A stretch of DNA of 64,000 bases from CAVPFA01 sp963703655 (GCA_963703655.1 CAVPFA010000005.1:248001-312000); one strand, 5' to 3'. Counted from the first letter of the stretch, positions 25,068-33,372 are shown. Numbers and translations are program-made. The notes: a model not told the origin generated them from the sequence alone.

Positions 25068-26331
25068 CGAGACCGTGGCCATCCACGGTGGCTACGAGCC
25101 CGACACCACGCGGGCGGTCGCCGTGCCCATCTATCAAACGATCGCGCACGAGTTCGACACCGCGGCCCACGCGGGAGCGGTCTTCGACCTCGAGCTTCCC
25201 GGCTTTCACTACAACCGCCTCAACAACCCGACAAACGACGTGCTGGAACAGCGTCTCGCGTCTTTGGAAGGCGGAACCGGAGCCCTGGTGCTCAGCTCGG
25301 GGGCCGCGGCTGTCAACTACTCGATACTGAACCTGGCGTCGGCGAACGACAACATCGTCACTGCCCCGCAGCTGTACGGGTCCACCTACACGCTCTTCGC
25401 GTACGTCCTGCCGGGCCAGGGCATCGAGGTGCGATTTGCGGCCGACGACCGCCCCGAGTGCATCGAGCCGCTGATCGACCGCAACACCAAGGCCATCTTC
25501 TGCGAGTCGGTGGGCAACCCGGCCCTCAACGTCGTGGACCTCGAAGCCGTAAGCGAGCTCGCACACCGCCACGGCATCCCGCTGATCGTCGACAACACGA
25601 TCGCGACGCCGATGTACCTGAAGCCCATCGCCCACGGAGCCGACGTCGTCGTGCATTCCCTGACGAAGTTCGTGGGCGGGCACGGCACGACGCTCGGGGG
25701 CGCCATCGTCGACGCCGGCCGCTTTGACTGGGCTGAGCATCCCGACAAGTTCCCGATGTTCAACCGGCCCGAACCGGCCTTCCACGGAGTGGTCTACGCC
25801 CGCGACTTCCCGGAGGCACCCTACGCCGTGCGGTGCCGCACCGTCAGCCTGCGCAACAGCGGCTCGACCCTCTCCCCGCTCGGCGCCTTCCTACTTCTGC
25901 AAGGCCTCGAGACCCTGGCTGTCCGGCTGGAGCGCCACGAGTCGAACACCCTGGCCGTGTCGCGATACCTGGCGGGCGATCCCCGTGTCGCCTGGCTGAG
26001 CTATCTGGGCGACCCCGGCTTCGCCTACTACGACCTCGCCCAGCGTTACCTCAACGGTCACTGCCCCTCGATCGTCACCTTCGGCGTCGCCGGCGGGTAC
26101 GAAGCAGGGATCCGCTTCTTCGACGGGGTCAAGCTCTTCAAACGGCTCGTGAACATGGGCGATGCCAAGTCGCTCGTCGCTCACCCCGCGTCCACCACCC
26201 ACCGCCAGCTGTCTCCCGAGGCGCTCGCCTTGGTGGGCGTTGCTCCCGAGACGATACGACTGTCGATCGGCATCGAGCACGTCGACGATCTCATCGAGGA
26301 CATCGATCAGGCGCTCAGCTCTGCGACGTGA
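25060..26331 (+). CDS. O-acetylhomoserine sulfhydrylase-like PLP enzyme (MetY/Cys-Met gamma-family)
   Basis: About 423 residues from ATG 25060; GTG 25057 just before it is an alternative, and AGGAGG lies upstream. Motifs: TVAIHGGYEPDTTRAVAVP, YNRLNNPTNDVLEQRLASLE, CESVGNPALNVVDLEA and the PLP-lysine segment VVHSLTKFVGGHG (Lys203). Full family length. The classical reaction replaces the acyl group of O-acetylhomoserine by sulfide, making homocysteine. The same fold also makes other gamma-substituted amino acids in natural-product pathways. Coupling to a MetA-like gene, an FAD enzyme and AcpS leaves both a methionine and a specialised role open. Confidence 0.88.
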   Translation: MRDETVAIHGGYEPDTTRAVAVPIYQTIAHEFDTAAHAGAVFDLELPGFHYNRLNNPTNDVLEQRLASLEGGTGALVLSSGAAAVNYSILNLASANDNIVTAPQLYGSTYTLFAYVLPGQGIEVRFAADDRPECIEPLIDRNTKAIFCESVGNPALNVVDLEAVSELAHRHGIPLIVDNTIATPMYLKPIAHGADVVVHSLTKFVGGHGTTLGGAIVDAGRFDWAEHPDKFPMFNRPEPAFHGVVYARDFPEAPYAVRCRTVSLRNSGSTLSPLGAFLLLQGLETLAVRLERHESNTLAVSRYLAGDPRVAWLSYLGDPGFAYYDLAQRYLNGHCPSIVTFGVAGGYEAGIRFFDGVKLFKRLVNMGDAKSLVAHPASTTHRQLSPEALALVGVAPETIRLSIGIEHVDDLIEDIDQALSSAT

Positions 26332-26335
26332 TGCC

Positions 26336-26803
26336 ATGGACGCCGATCACGGCGCACGCCCACATCACCCGCCAATGGCCGTCGGCATCGATCTCGTGGC
26401 CGTGGACGAGGTGGAGGACGCGTTGTCGCACTTCGGCGACCGCTATCTCCGACGCGTGTTCACGGACCACGAGATCGCCTGCTCGACGGGTGCGGGGAAG
26501 GTGAGGGCCCGTCACCTCGCGGCCCGTTTTGCGGCCAAGGAGGCGGCGATGAAGGCCCTCGGGCCGAGCGACCGGCTGCCGGCGTGGCGCTCGATCGAAG
26601 TCCGCCAGCACGACGGCGGGCGTTGCACGCTGGCGCTCAGCGGCCATGCAGCCGAGCTCGCCCGACGGGCTCATCTGACCGAATTCGCCGTCAGCCTCAG
26701 CCACGAGGGGAACCTCGCCGCTGCCGTCGTCCTCGCCGCCGGTCAGAGCGGCTTCACGTCGTCGGTGCGCGGCGAAAACGAGCGAAGACGTGATCGACGA
26801 TGA
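26336..26803 (+). CDS. acpS: Holo-[acyl-carrier-protein] synthase-like phosphopantetheinyl transferase (AcpS)
   Basis: About 155 residues from ATG 26336, or 141 from ATG 26378 (MAVGIDLVAV), the usual AcpS beginning. Motifs GIDLVAVDEVEDAL and RHLAARFAAKEAAMKAL contain the Mg-binding Asp and Glu and the KEA catalytic segment; SLSHEGNLAAAVVL closes the fold. It transfers 4'-phosphopantetheine from CoA to the Ser of an ACP. Five bases after MetY, and converging on a minus-strand block that encodes two ACPs and a second PPTase. The 3' end overlaps the hydrolase gene by 50 bases. Confidence 0.85.
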   Translation: MDADHGARPHHPPMAVGIDLVAVDEVEDALSHFGDRYLRRVFTDHEIACSTGAGKVRARHLAARFAAKEAAMKALGPSDRLPAWRSIEVRQHDGGRCTLALSGHAAELARRAHLTEFAVSLSHEGNLAAAVVLAAGQSGFTSSVRGENERRRDRR

Positions 26804-28520
26804 GCGCGGCAACTTCGTCCCGGTCCTTCGAGGACAGCAGCGAGTGCTCGAGTGAGGGAATTACCTCGACCCGGAGTCGTCCCTCCGTGTCCGCTCCTCG
26901 AGCCGCGCCGAGCCCGGTCTCGGTGAACGGCTGAATCTCCTCGGAGCCGCAGATCAACAGCACGTCCGTGCCGGCACCGGCAAGATCCCCGAGCCGCTCC
27001 CCCGGCCTGTTCCCGAGCGACGTCTCGACCAGTCGCAAGCGCCAGGTAACCTTCCTGAGAGGCTTTCGAAGCCTCCAACTGAGCGTGGGGAATCGCCGGC
27101 CGACCCACTTCAGGGGCGCCTGCTCCCGAGCCGCAGTCACGAACGCCGTCCGTCGCAGGCAAAAGCGGCGACGACCGTCCATCTCCGCTCCTGCGGCCAT
27201 CTCCGGAGGTTGGAACACCAACCACGGGTTCACCGCACAGACGCCCCGCGGCGAGAGGATCAGTGCCGCCTCCAATACCTGGTAGCCGCTCGAGGAGAGT
27301 CCGATCAGCACGACGTCGCCCGGATCGTCCGGCGACACCGCTCGAGCGGTGTCGAGAACATCGTCGATCTCGAGGACCGACAGCACCGGTTGGTCACCTC
27401 GCTCGGCACGCGGCGGGCTGTCGCCGAATCCGTCGAGGTCGACCCGGACGCATCGGAATCCCCCCACCGCCAGGCGGCGGCTCAGTTGCACCCATATTCG
27501 ACCGGGCCCGATCCGGTGCTCGTTCGCGACGCTCACGAACATGCAGACGGGGCCGTGCCCGCCGGTCTCGGGCTCGGTCTCGATGCCGAACAGTCCCGCC
27601 GGGCCCAGCCAGACCGCGCGCTCTCGCACGGGGACGGTCCCACGCGAAGGACTTTGGGCGGGACCCTCGGAGGACATCGGAACCGTGACCTCGCCGCCGG
27701 CGGGCGCCGTGATCGGGTGGAGGTCTCGGGGCATCACGCCGTCGAGCCACGTCGCGACGGTCCCGAGCGCGTCGGCCGGAATCTTCTGGCTGGGCGGCGG
27801 CAATTCCAACAGCTCTGTCTGGCCCGTCACCTCTCGGTGCTCGACCCCGGGTCGTCCGAGGCGCGCGACGAGCCTGCGGTCAGCTACGCGCTTCGATCGC
27901 GTCAGAACCAGCACCTTGCGGGCGAGCTGTGGTGGTTCGTCAGGCCCGGGCTGGCCGGCCATGAGGTCCAGCCCTGAGATCTCGGCCGCCATCTCGGCTG
28001 TCAGTATGAATGCCGGCAGTTCGAACGTGCCCGCTCCTTCGCCGGCGGAGCTCACGCCGGCGATGAGCCCGAGCGCACGCTGCTCTCGGAGGAACGACCG
28101 GCCCGTCGGGCACGGGTCCCACAAGACCAGGGCATCGACAGGGTCCACGCTGCAGACGGCGGCGGCGAAGTTGGCCCCGAGTCGCATGCCGACGATCCCG
28201 ATGGGCAATGGCCCCATCTTGCGCACGAAATCAACCGCACACCTGACGTCCTGCTGGAACCCGGCCTCGTCAGGGCTGTCGGCAGTCCGGTCGAAGGAGT
28301 CACCCGTCGAGCGGTAGTCCAGCCTGAGAGCGGCAAAACCGAGCTCCGCGAGCCGAGCACCGAGGCGGACGAACGTCGCCTGCGAGCCCGCGTACTCCCG
28401 GCCGAGCGGCGGGCACAGCACGACCGCCCCCCGCGTCGAGCCGTGGGGCAGGTGGAGAACACCGAACAGCGGCGACGCCTCGGGGCCGAACCAGAGCCCC
28501 GTAGCTCTGCGTAAGGCCAT
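26754..28520 (-). CDS. Double alpha/beta-hydrolase protein (two tandem hydrolase domains)
   Basis: 588 residues from ATG 28520 (MALRRATGLWFGPEASPLFG). Domain 1 (about 1-290): GAVVLCPPLGREYAGSQATF, AALRLDYRSTGDSFDRT and IVGMRLGANFAAA (nucleophile position Met-Arg-Leu, where Ser is expected). Domain 2 (about 320-585): VANEHRIGPGRIWVQLSRRL, VRVDLDGFGDSPP and LIGLSSSGYQVLEAALI, with an intact G.S.G elbow. So the first domain may be inactive. The layout recalls the exosortase-associated hydrolase 1/2 families, which are encoded with an ACP and an AMP-ligase. It may release or transfer an ACP-bound product. The stop of a tiny upstream frame lies two bases before the ATG. Confidence 0.75.
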   Translation of the reverse strand: MALRRATGLWFGPEASPLFGVLHLPHGSTRGAVVLCPPLGREYAGSQATFVRLGARLAELGFAALRLDYRSTGDSFDRTADSPDEAGFQQDVRCAVDFVRKMGPLPIGIVGMRLGANFAAAVCSVDPVDALVLWDPCPTGRSFLREQRALGLIAGVSSAGEGAGTFELPAFILTAEMAAEISGLDLMAGQPGPDEPPQLARKVLVLTRSKRVADRRLVARLGRPGVEHREVTGQTELLELPPPSQKIPADALGTVATWLDGVMPRDLHPITAPAGGEVTVPMSSEGPAQSPSRGTVPVRERAVWLGPAGLFGIETEPETGGHGPVCMFVSVANEHRIGPGRIWVQLSRRLAVGGFRCVRVDLDGFGDSPPRAERGDQPVLSVLEIDDVLDTARAVSPDDPGDVVLIGLSSSGYQVLEAALILSPRGVCAVNPWLVFQPPEMAAGAEMDGRRRFCLRRTAFVTAAREQAPLKWVGRRFPTLSWRLRKPLRKVTWRLRLVETSLGNRPGERLGDLAGAGTDVLLICGSEEIQPFTETGLGAARGADTEGRLRVEVIPSLEHSLLSSKDRDEVAALIVDHVFARFRRAPTT

Positions 28521-28522
28521 CT

Positions 28523-28627
28523 TCAGGCGCCCGTCGTCGTGACTCGCAGCTTCCTGTCCGCCGATCCCACGGCCAGCGGCGCGTGACCGCCCCGCACGCG
28601 TCGTATCTCGTCGGTGATCGGGGACAC
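28523..28627 (-). CDS. Possible 34-residue peptide immediately upstream of the hydrolase
   Basis: GTG 28627 is preceded by GGAGAG at suitable spacing and opens a frame reading about VSPITDEIRRVRGGHAPLAV and then a basic tail, ending with TGA two bases before the hydrolase ATG. GC-rich third positions and the stop-start coupling support translation; the small size and lack of a recognised family argue for caution. It could be a leader peptide or a genuine small protein of the carrier-protein operon. Confidence 0.35.
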   Translation of the reverse strand: MSPITDEIRRVRGGHAPLAVGSADRKLRVTTTGA

Positions 28628-28759
28628 CTTCTCTCTCCGGTGGCGGCTGCCTCAGACCGAGCCCTCGTTGCCTCTCAGCTGCTCGCCCAGTTGGCATCCC
28701 GATGATATCGACCAGCTCGATCGGCTTCTTGAGGAGGCCCGGCGCGCCGAGACGAGCGC

Positions 28760-29860
28760 TCAGGCTCCGGCCCCTGCCGACAGGCCCCGCCCCGCCAGGT
28801 GCTCGGTCAACAACTCCAGGACGAGTGCGTTGTCCTCCGGCCGGCCCACGGTGATCCGCAGGTGCCCGGGGTTGCCGACCGACTGGCCACTGCGAACGCT
28901 CACGCCGCGCTCGGCCAACCAGGCCGCGGTGCCCGGATCGGGCTCGTCGCAGCAGACGAAGTTCGTCTCGGTCGCTAGAGGGTTCAGGCCGAGATCCGCC
29001 AGCGCCTTGGACATCCGCCGGCGCTCCTCTTTCTGCTCGTCCAGCCGGTCGAGGTACTCCGGCTCGACGCGCAAGGCGGCTTGCCCCGCGTGCAGCGCAA
29101 GGCCGCTCACCGCCGTCGGGCCGAGGTGCCCGCGCATCTCGGCGGCGAGCTCCGCACTCGAGGCGGCGCAGTAGCCGAGCCGCACACCCGCCAGAGCGAA
29201 GAACTTCGAGAAACTGCGGGTGACGACCAGCGGCCGCCCGCTCCCGAAGAGCTCGAGCGCGCCACGCCCGCCCCGGCCGAATTCCTCCGTGTACTCGAAG
29301 TACGCCTCGTCGACGAGGAGAAGCACGTCGTCAGGAAGCCTCTCGGCCAGGCAGAGGAGCGCCCCCGGCCCCAGTGCGCCGCCGGTGGGGTTGTTCGGGT
29401 TGCAGACCACGACACAGGTCGTGCTCCCGGTGACGGCTGCTCGCAGCCCTTCGGCGTCGCAGGCCCCGCCGGCGAGAAGGGGCACGGGAACGGGACGCCC
29501 GGAGCTGGTCGAAGGCGCCGCTGCGAAGGTTGGGTACGAGGGATGCGGGAAGACCGTCTCGGTGCCCGGGCCGCCGAGCGCGGCGATCGTCTTGTAGAGG
29601 ATCTCGTTCGAGCCGGCGCCGAGCAGCACCTGATCGGTGGGAACCCCGATGCGTTGGGCGATCGCCTCGGTCAATGGGCCCTCGTTGCCGAACGGATAGC
29701 GGTTCGCGACGAGCGCCCACTCGGCGATCGCGTCGAGCACCTCGCGGGGAGGCGGGTAGGGGTTCTCGTTCGCGTGCAGCCGAATCCCGTCGTTCGGCCG
29801 AAAGAAACGGCGCTGGGGCGCCGCGTCGGCCTCGTCGTCTCTCCAGCGCAGCGTTGTCAT
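28760..29860 (-). CDS. HisC-like class I/II aminotransferase
   Basis: 366 residues with histidinol-phosphate aminotransferase features: GIRLHANENPYPPP, NRYPFGNEGPLTEAIA, LGAGSNEILYKTI, VVCNPNNPTGG, LLVDEAYFEY and the PLP-lysine segment TRSFSKFFALAGVRLGY. Full length for HisC. No other his genes are near. In this operon of ACPs and an AMP-ligase it may instead transaminate another alpha-amino or keto acid, as HisC homologues do in specialised pathways. Last-but-one gene of the minus-strand block. Confidence 0.82.
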   Translation of the reverse strand: MTTLRWRDDEADAAPQRRFFRPNDGIRLHANENPYPPPREVLDAIAEWALVANRYPFGNEGPLTEAIAQRIGVPTDQVLLGAGSNEILYKTIAALGGPGTETVFPHPSYPTFAAAPSTSSGRPVPVPLLAGGACDAEGLRAAVTGSTTCVVVCNPNNPTGGALGPGALLCLAERLPDDVLLLVDEAYFEYTEEFGRGGRGALELFGSGRPLVVTRSFSKFFALAGVRLGYCAASSAELAAEMRGHLGPTAVSGLALHAGQAALRVEPEYLDRLDEQKEERRRMSKALADLGLNPLATETNFVCCDEPDPGTAAWLAERGVSVRSGQSVGNPGHLRITVGRPEDNALVLELLTEHLAGRGLSAGAGA

Positions 29861-29935
29861 TACGACCTCCAGCCAGAGGGGCCCTCGCAGCCTAACGGCG
29901 TGCGCGCGGACGCCAAGGTGCCGAGCGGGCCGGCC

Positions 29936-31456
29936 TCATGTGTCCGCGCGTTGCGAGGGCCGCAGGCCCGCTGCCGCGAGAAGCGCTCGCTCGTCGACCT
30001 TGCTCCCCGGCGTCATCGGCATCTGCTCGACGATCTCTACGCGATCGGGCAGCATCGTCGTGGGCAGAAGGACGCCGGCGAGGCGCCGGATCTCCTGGCC
30101 GCTCGAGGGCGCGGAGGTCGTGACGAACGCGGCGATGCCGAGCTCGCCGTGCTCCTCGTAGGCCACGCACACGGCGGCCGAGACCGGCCCGACGTCGCAG
30201 AGCGCGGCCGCCACCTCCAGCAGCGAGATGCGGATGCCCGAGCGCTTCACCATCCGGTCGGCGCGGCCGACGACCGAGTAGACGCCCTCGTCGTCGCGGG
30301 AAGCTAGATCGCCGGTCCGGTAGATCGTCTCGCCGGCCACGACGTCGGTTCGCAGAACCGCGGCGGTGAGCTCCGGGTCCTGCCAGTAGCCCACCATGAG
30401 CTGGCGGCCCCCGACGTGGAGCTCGCCGACCTCCCCCGGTGATTCGACGAGCCTGTCGTCCCCGCCGACGAGAAAGAAGTCGACACCGGGGTTCGGAGGG
30501 CCGATCGGCACACTCGTGGCGTCTCCCATGCGCTCGCGTTCGAGCCTGTAGGTGGTCACCGCGATCGTCGTCTCGGTCTGGCCGTAACGGTTGAAGACCC
30601 GCAGCTCGGGTGCCGCTGCCCAGAGCGACCGCACGTCCGCCATCGTGAGAGCTTCGCCCCCGAGCGACATCGTGACGAGCGAGCTCGATGCGAGCAGGCC
30701 GGCCTCGGGGCTCCCGAGCAGGAGCCGCAGATAGGTCGGGGAGAAACTCGTGTGGGTGATCTGCTCGCGGGCGAGGATCGAGAAGAACATGCGCGGGAGC
30801 GCCAGCGACTCCCGCGGCGGTATGACCAGCGTCCCGCCGGCGGCCGGGACCGGGAAGACCGTGCCGAACGACCCGACGAAGTGGACCGGCGAGACGCACA
30901 GCCCACGGGTGCCGGCGTGCAGGCCCATGGCGTCGATCAGGACGCTCACGGCGCCGGCCAAGGCCCTGTGCCCGGTCAGGACACCTTTCGGGGTCCCGGT
31001 CGTGCCGGAGGTGTAGAGGCAGTACGCGGGCCGGTCTGCGGCCGGGGCCGGCGGCGGGGGCTCGGCACCGCTCCGTCTCGCCGTCACCATGTCGAGCTCC
31101 CGATACGACCCGGAGCCCACCTGGCCCGGAACGAGAACGACGGCCGGCTCGCAGCTCTTGAGGATCACCTCGCGCCGCGATGCGGGGTCCTCGGCTGAAA
31201 GCGGCACGAAGATCGCCCCGAGCCAGGCACAGGCGAGAGCAGCGACGAGGAAGTCCACCGAGTTGGCCAAGCCGAGTGCCACCCTGTCGCCCTCGCCGAC
31301 GCCTGCGCCGGCCAGGCTGCCGGCGACCGCACGCACCTCTCCGTCGAGCTCGCGAAACGAGAGGGTGCGACTCGGGTCCTTGGCAGCAGGATGGTCAGGG
31401 GTGGTCTCGACGTGACGGCGGATCAGGCCGAGGACTTCGAGATCGTTCGCTCGCAC
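29936..31456 (-). CDS. AMP-forming acyl/aminoacyl ligase (ANL superfamily), probable ACP-loading enzyme
   Basis: 506 residues. The P-loop reads YTSGTTGTPKGVL, then GQTETT (A5), GELHVGGRQLMVGYW, RTGDLASRDDEG, RADRMVKRSGIRIS and the C-terminal catalytic lysine in MTPGSKVDERALL. The family activates a carboxylate as the adenylate. Because the next upstream gene (7 bases away) is an ACP, transfer to the ACP phosphopantetheine is more likely than to CoA. The resemblance to the exosortase-associated acyl-CoA ligase type is noted but not decisive. Substrate unknown; the neighbours suggest an amino acid or acyl amino acid. Confidence 0.82.
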   Translation of the reverse strand: MRANDLEVLGLIRRHVETTPDHPAAKDPSRTLSFRELDGEVRAVAGSLAGAGVGEGDRVALGLANSVDFLVAALACAWLGAIFVPLSAEDPASRREVILKSCEPAVVLVPGQVGSGSYRELDMVTARRSGAEPPPPAPAADRPAYCLYTSGTTGTPKGVLTGHRALAGAVSVLIDAMGLHAGTRGLCVSPVHFVGSFGTVFPVPAAGGTLVIPPRESLALPRMFFSILAREQITHTSFSPTYLRLLLGSPEAGLLASSSLVTMSLGGEALTMADVRSLWAAAPELRVFNRYGQTETTIAVTTYRLERERMGDATSVPIGPPNPGVDFFLVGGDDRLVESPGEVGELHVGGRQLMVGYWQDPELTAAVLRTDVVAGETIYRTGDLASRDDEGVYSVVGRADRMVKRSGIRISLLEVAAALCDVGPVSAAVCVAYEEHGELGIAAFVTTSAPSSGQEIRRLAGVLLPTTMLPDRVEIVEQMPMTPGSKVDERALLAAAGLRPSQRADT

Positions 31457-31462
31457 GGCCGA

Positions 31463-31711
31463 CTAGGTGCCCGATATCGCGATCCGCTCGCTGACGAGAC
31501 GACCGAGGTCGCTCGCCGGCACCGCGGGGAACTTCACCACCTCGTCCTCGGAGAACTCGACGCCGAACCTCTCCTCGATCTGCATGACCGCCTGCATGAT
31601 CCGGTACGACGTGAGGCCGAGATCGAGAAGGGACCACGCAGAGCCGAGCTCGGGGGGCTCCAGGCCGGTTGCCTCCGCCAGTGCCTCCAGCACCTCCTCC
31701 TCGTCAGCCAC
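31463..31711 (-). CDS. Acyl carrier protein, copy 1 of the block
   Basis: 82 residues from GTG 31711, chosen because a strong GGAGGGG lies a few bases upstream; an in-frame start at 31750 is weaker. Sequence LLDLGLTSYRIMQAVMQIEE places the phosphopantetheine Ser at residue 35 in LTS, equivalent to the usual DSL. Helices flank it in the ACP pattern. It is 7 bases upstream of the AMP-ligase. It should be modified by the adjacent Sfp-type PPTase or by AcpS at 26336-26803. Confidence 0.82.
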   Translation of the reverse strand: MADEEEVLEALAEATGLEPPELGSAWSLLDLGLTSYRIMQAVMQIEERFGVEFSEDEVVKFPAVPASDLGRLVSERIAISGT

Positions 31712-31810
31712 CTGACCCCTCCTCTGACTGCGGCCATCCGGGGCCGCCACGGCACGCCCGCACCGGGCCCCGCCGGCGAAGGTACTCCACAGAGCGCTCG
31801 CCGCCGTGCG

Positions 31811-32560
31811 CTATCGACTCCAGCGCCACTCCGACACGACGGACAGCCCAGCTCGTCGGTCGAGCGCGATGGCGGCGACCAGGCCGCGCGCGAGCTCGAG
31901 GTCGACCACCTGGACGGAGGGGTGCGGCAGGCGCCAATCTGCCGGCGCTCCAGTGACCTCCACGCCGGCGAGCGGCATTCCGAGGCCCATCCCGGCCCAT
32001 TTGGCGACCGCCTCCTTGCGGACCCAGGACCGCACAGCGGCCTCGGGCCGCCGCCGAGGTCCTAGGCGCCCAAGCTGTTGTCGCTCCCGGGGGGCGAAAC
32101 ACGGCCGGGGCCAGAAGAGCCGTTCGCCGAGCGGCACTCGCTCGACGTCGACGCCGACCCGGCCGTGGTGGGCGACCGCGATCAGGGTCACGTCGCCCGT
32201 CGTGGCGACGCTGAAGTCGAGCTCGCGCGGCGGAGCCCCGACGGCTGCCGGCTTTCCGTGGCCGGCGCGCCCGCACGACTCGCACCGGCGGGCGAATGCG
32301 ACGCGCTCGGGCGCAAGACCCAGCTGCGCCCCGAGGTACAAGCGCAGGGCGGCTCGCCCGGCGCCGTAGCCGGGACGCCCGCGGCGGACGGCTCGCGCGT
32401 GACGCTCCAGCTCCGCCCCGTCCAGCAGCTCGAGCAGCCGGGGCGGGCAGGCGCCGCCGTCCACCTCGAAGACCTCTACGAAGCCCGCCGGGTCGCCATG
32501 GGCGCCGGCCGGCCACGGCGCCGCACCCTCGCCGGGCGCAGCGACCACAAGGTCCGCCAT
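31811..32560 (-). CDS. 4'-phosphopantetheinyl transferase, Sfp type
   Basis: 249 residues from ATG 32560 (MADLVVAAPGEGA), one base after the stop of ACP copy 2. Signature motifs: GRAALRLYLGAQLG, VGVDVERVPLG (Mg-binding Asp/Glu) and VRSWVRKEAVAKWAGMGLG (the W.(R)KEA..K box). Sfp-type enzymes activate carrier proteins of specialised pathways. Its place between the two ACP genes strongly suggests they are its substrates. The segment CESCGRAGHGKP is a plausible structural metal or substrate loop seen in many PPTases. Confidence 0.87.
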   Translation of the reverse strand: MADLVVAAPGEGAAPWPAGAHGDPAGFVEVFEVDGGACPPRLLELLDGAELERHARAVRRGRPGYGAGRAALRLYLGAQLGLAPERVAFARRCESCGRAGHGKPAAVGAPPRELDFSVATTGDVTLIAVAHHGRVGVDVERVPLGERLFWPRPCFAPRERQQLGRLGPRRRPEAAVRSWVRKEAVAKWAGMGLGMPLAGVEVTGAPADWRLPHPSVQVVDLELARGLVAAIALDRRAGLSVVSEWRWSR

Positions 32561-32561
32561 C

Positions 32562-32825
32562 TCAGGCTCCGTCGCCCGGGCCCGGCGACGGCGACAGGTC
32601 GTCGAGCGCCTGTCGAATGGCCGCAATTGACGAGAAGGTGCTCTTGCGGAGCAGGTACTCGGGGAACTCGACGCCGTAAGTCTCCTCGAGCGCGAGCATG
32701 ACCGACACGCTCGCGTGAGAGGTCATGCCGAGCTCGTAGAGGTCGTCCGAGTCGGCGAGCGAGGCTGCGTCGACCGACAGGCGCCCGTGCTCTCCGAGCA
32801 CCTCGCGGATCGGGTCGGTGGTCAC
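32562..32825 (-). CDS. Acyl carrier protein, copy 2 of the block
   Basis: 87 residues from GTG 32825, which directly abuts the stop of the peroxiredoxin gene. The site ELGMTSHASVSVMLALEE puts the phosphopantetheine Ser at residue 36 in MTS. EETYGVEFPEYLLRKSTFSS is the typical C-terminal ACP half. It differs clearly from copy 1, so the two may carry different intermediates or work as donor and acceptor. Confidence 0.82.
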   Translation of the reverse strand: MTTDPIREVLGEHGRLSVDAASLADSDDLYELGMTSHASVSVMLALEETYGVEFPEYLLRKSTFSSIAAIRQALDDLSPSPGPGDGA

Positions 32826-33290
32826 TCAGCCGGCGAGGGTCTCTAGCACCTTGTTGGCGTGGCCGTCGGCGCGCACGTTGTACCACGCGTGCTCGATCCT
32901 GCCGTCTTGACCCACGAGAAACGTAGATCTGATGACCCCCACGCTCTTCCGCCCGTACAACGTCTTCTCGCCCCAGGCTCCGTAGCGCGCCATCACCTCG
33001 TGCGCCGGGTCGCTCAACAAGGCGATGCGAAGCCCGTGCTTCGCCCGGAATTTCTGGTGCGAGGAGCCTCCGTCGGGCGAGATCCCGAGCACCTCCACGC
33101 CGAGCGCCGCGTACTCGTCGACGAGATCGCTGAACTGGCACGCCTCCTTCGTGCAACCGGGCGTGTCGTCAGCGGGGTAGAAGTACACCACGACTCGGCG
33201 CCCCGCGTAGTCCCCGAGCGAGACGACCTTGCCGTCCTGGTCGGGCAGCGAGAAGAGGGGGGCCGGATCGCCTTCGGCCAGTCTTGTCAT
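32826..33290 (-). CDS. bcp: Thiol peroxidase, bacterioferritin-comigratory protein (peroxiredoxin Q) family
   Basis: 154 residues from ATG 33290. Peroxidatic Cys46 in YFYPADDTPGCTKEACQF with resolving Cys51, the usual atypical two-Cys arrangement; Arg in the C-terminal half (GVIRSTFLVGQDG). It reduces hydroperoxides using thioredoxin. The longer frame upstream to 33461 runs opposite the helicase and is rejected. It is the first gene of the minus-strand carrier-protein block, end to end with ACP copy 2. Confidence 0.9.
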   Translation of the reverse strand: MTRLAEGDPAPLFSLPDQDGKVVSLGDYAGRRVVVYFYPADDTPGCTKEACQFSDLVDEYAALGVEVLGISPDGGSSHQKFRAKHGLRIALLSDPAHEVMARYGAWGEKTLYGRKSVGVIRSTFLVGQDGRIEHAWYNVRADGHANKVLETLAG

Positions 33291-33372
33291 CCCGCCATGA
33301 TCGCGCGGCCGGACCGTGTCCGTGGGGTACGACGCGCGCCAGTAGCCTGTCGGGAAGACATTGAGGGAGTAG

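Noticed and set aside
28760..29860. HisC as part of a histidine operon
   Set aside because: No other histidine gene is adjacent; the surrounding genes are carrier-protein enzymes, so only the family is claimed.
29081..30307. A 408-codon plus-strand frame opposite HisC and the AMP-ligase
   Set aside because: Antisense to two well-supported genes with catalytic motifs; its product is low in complexity.
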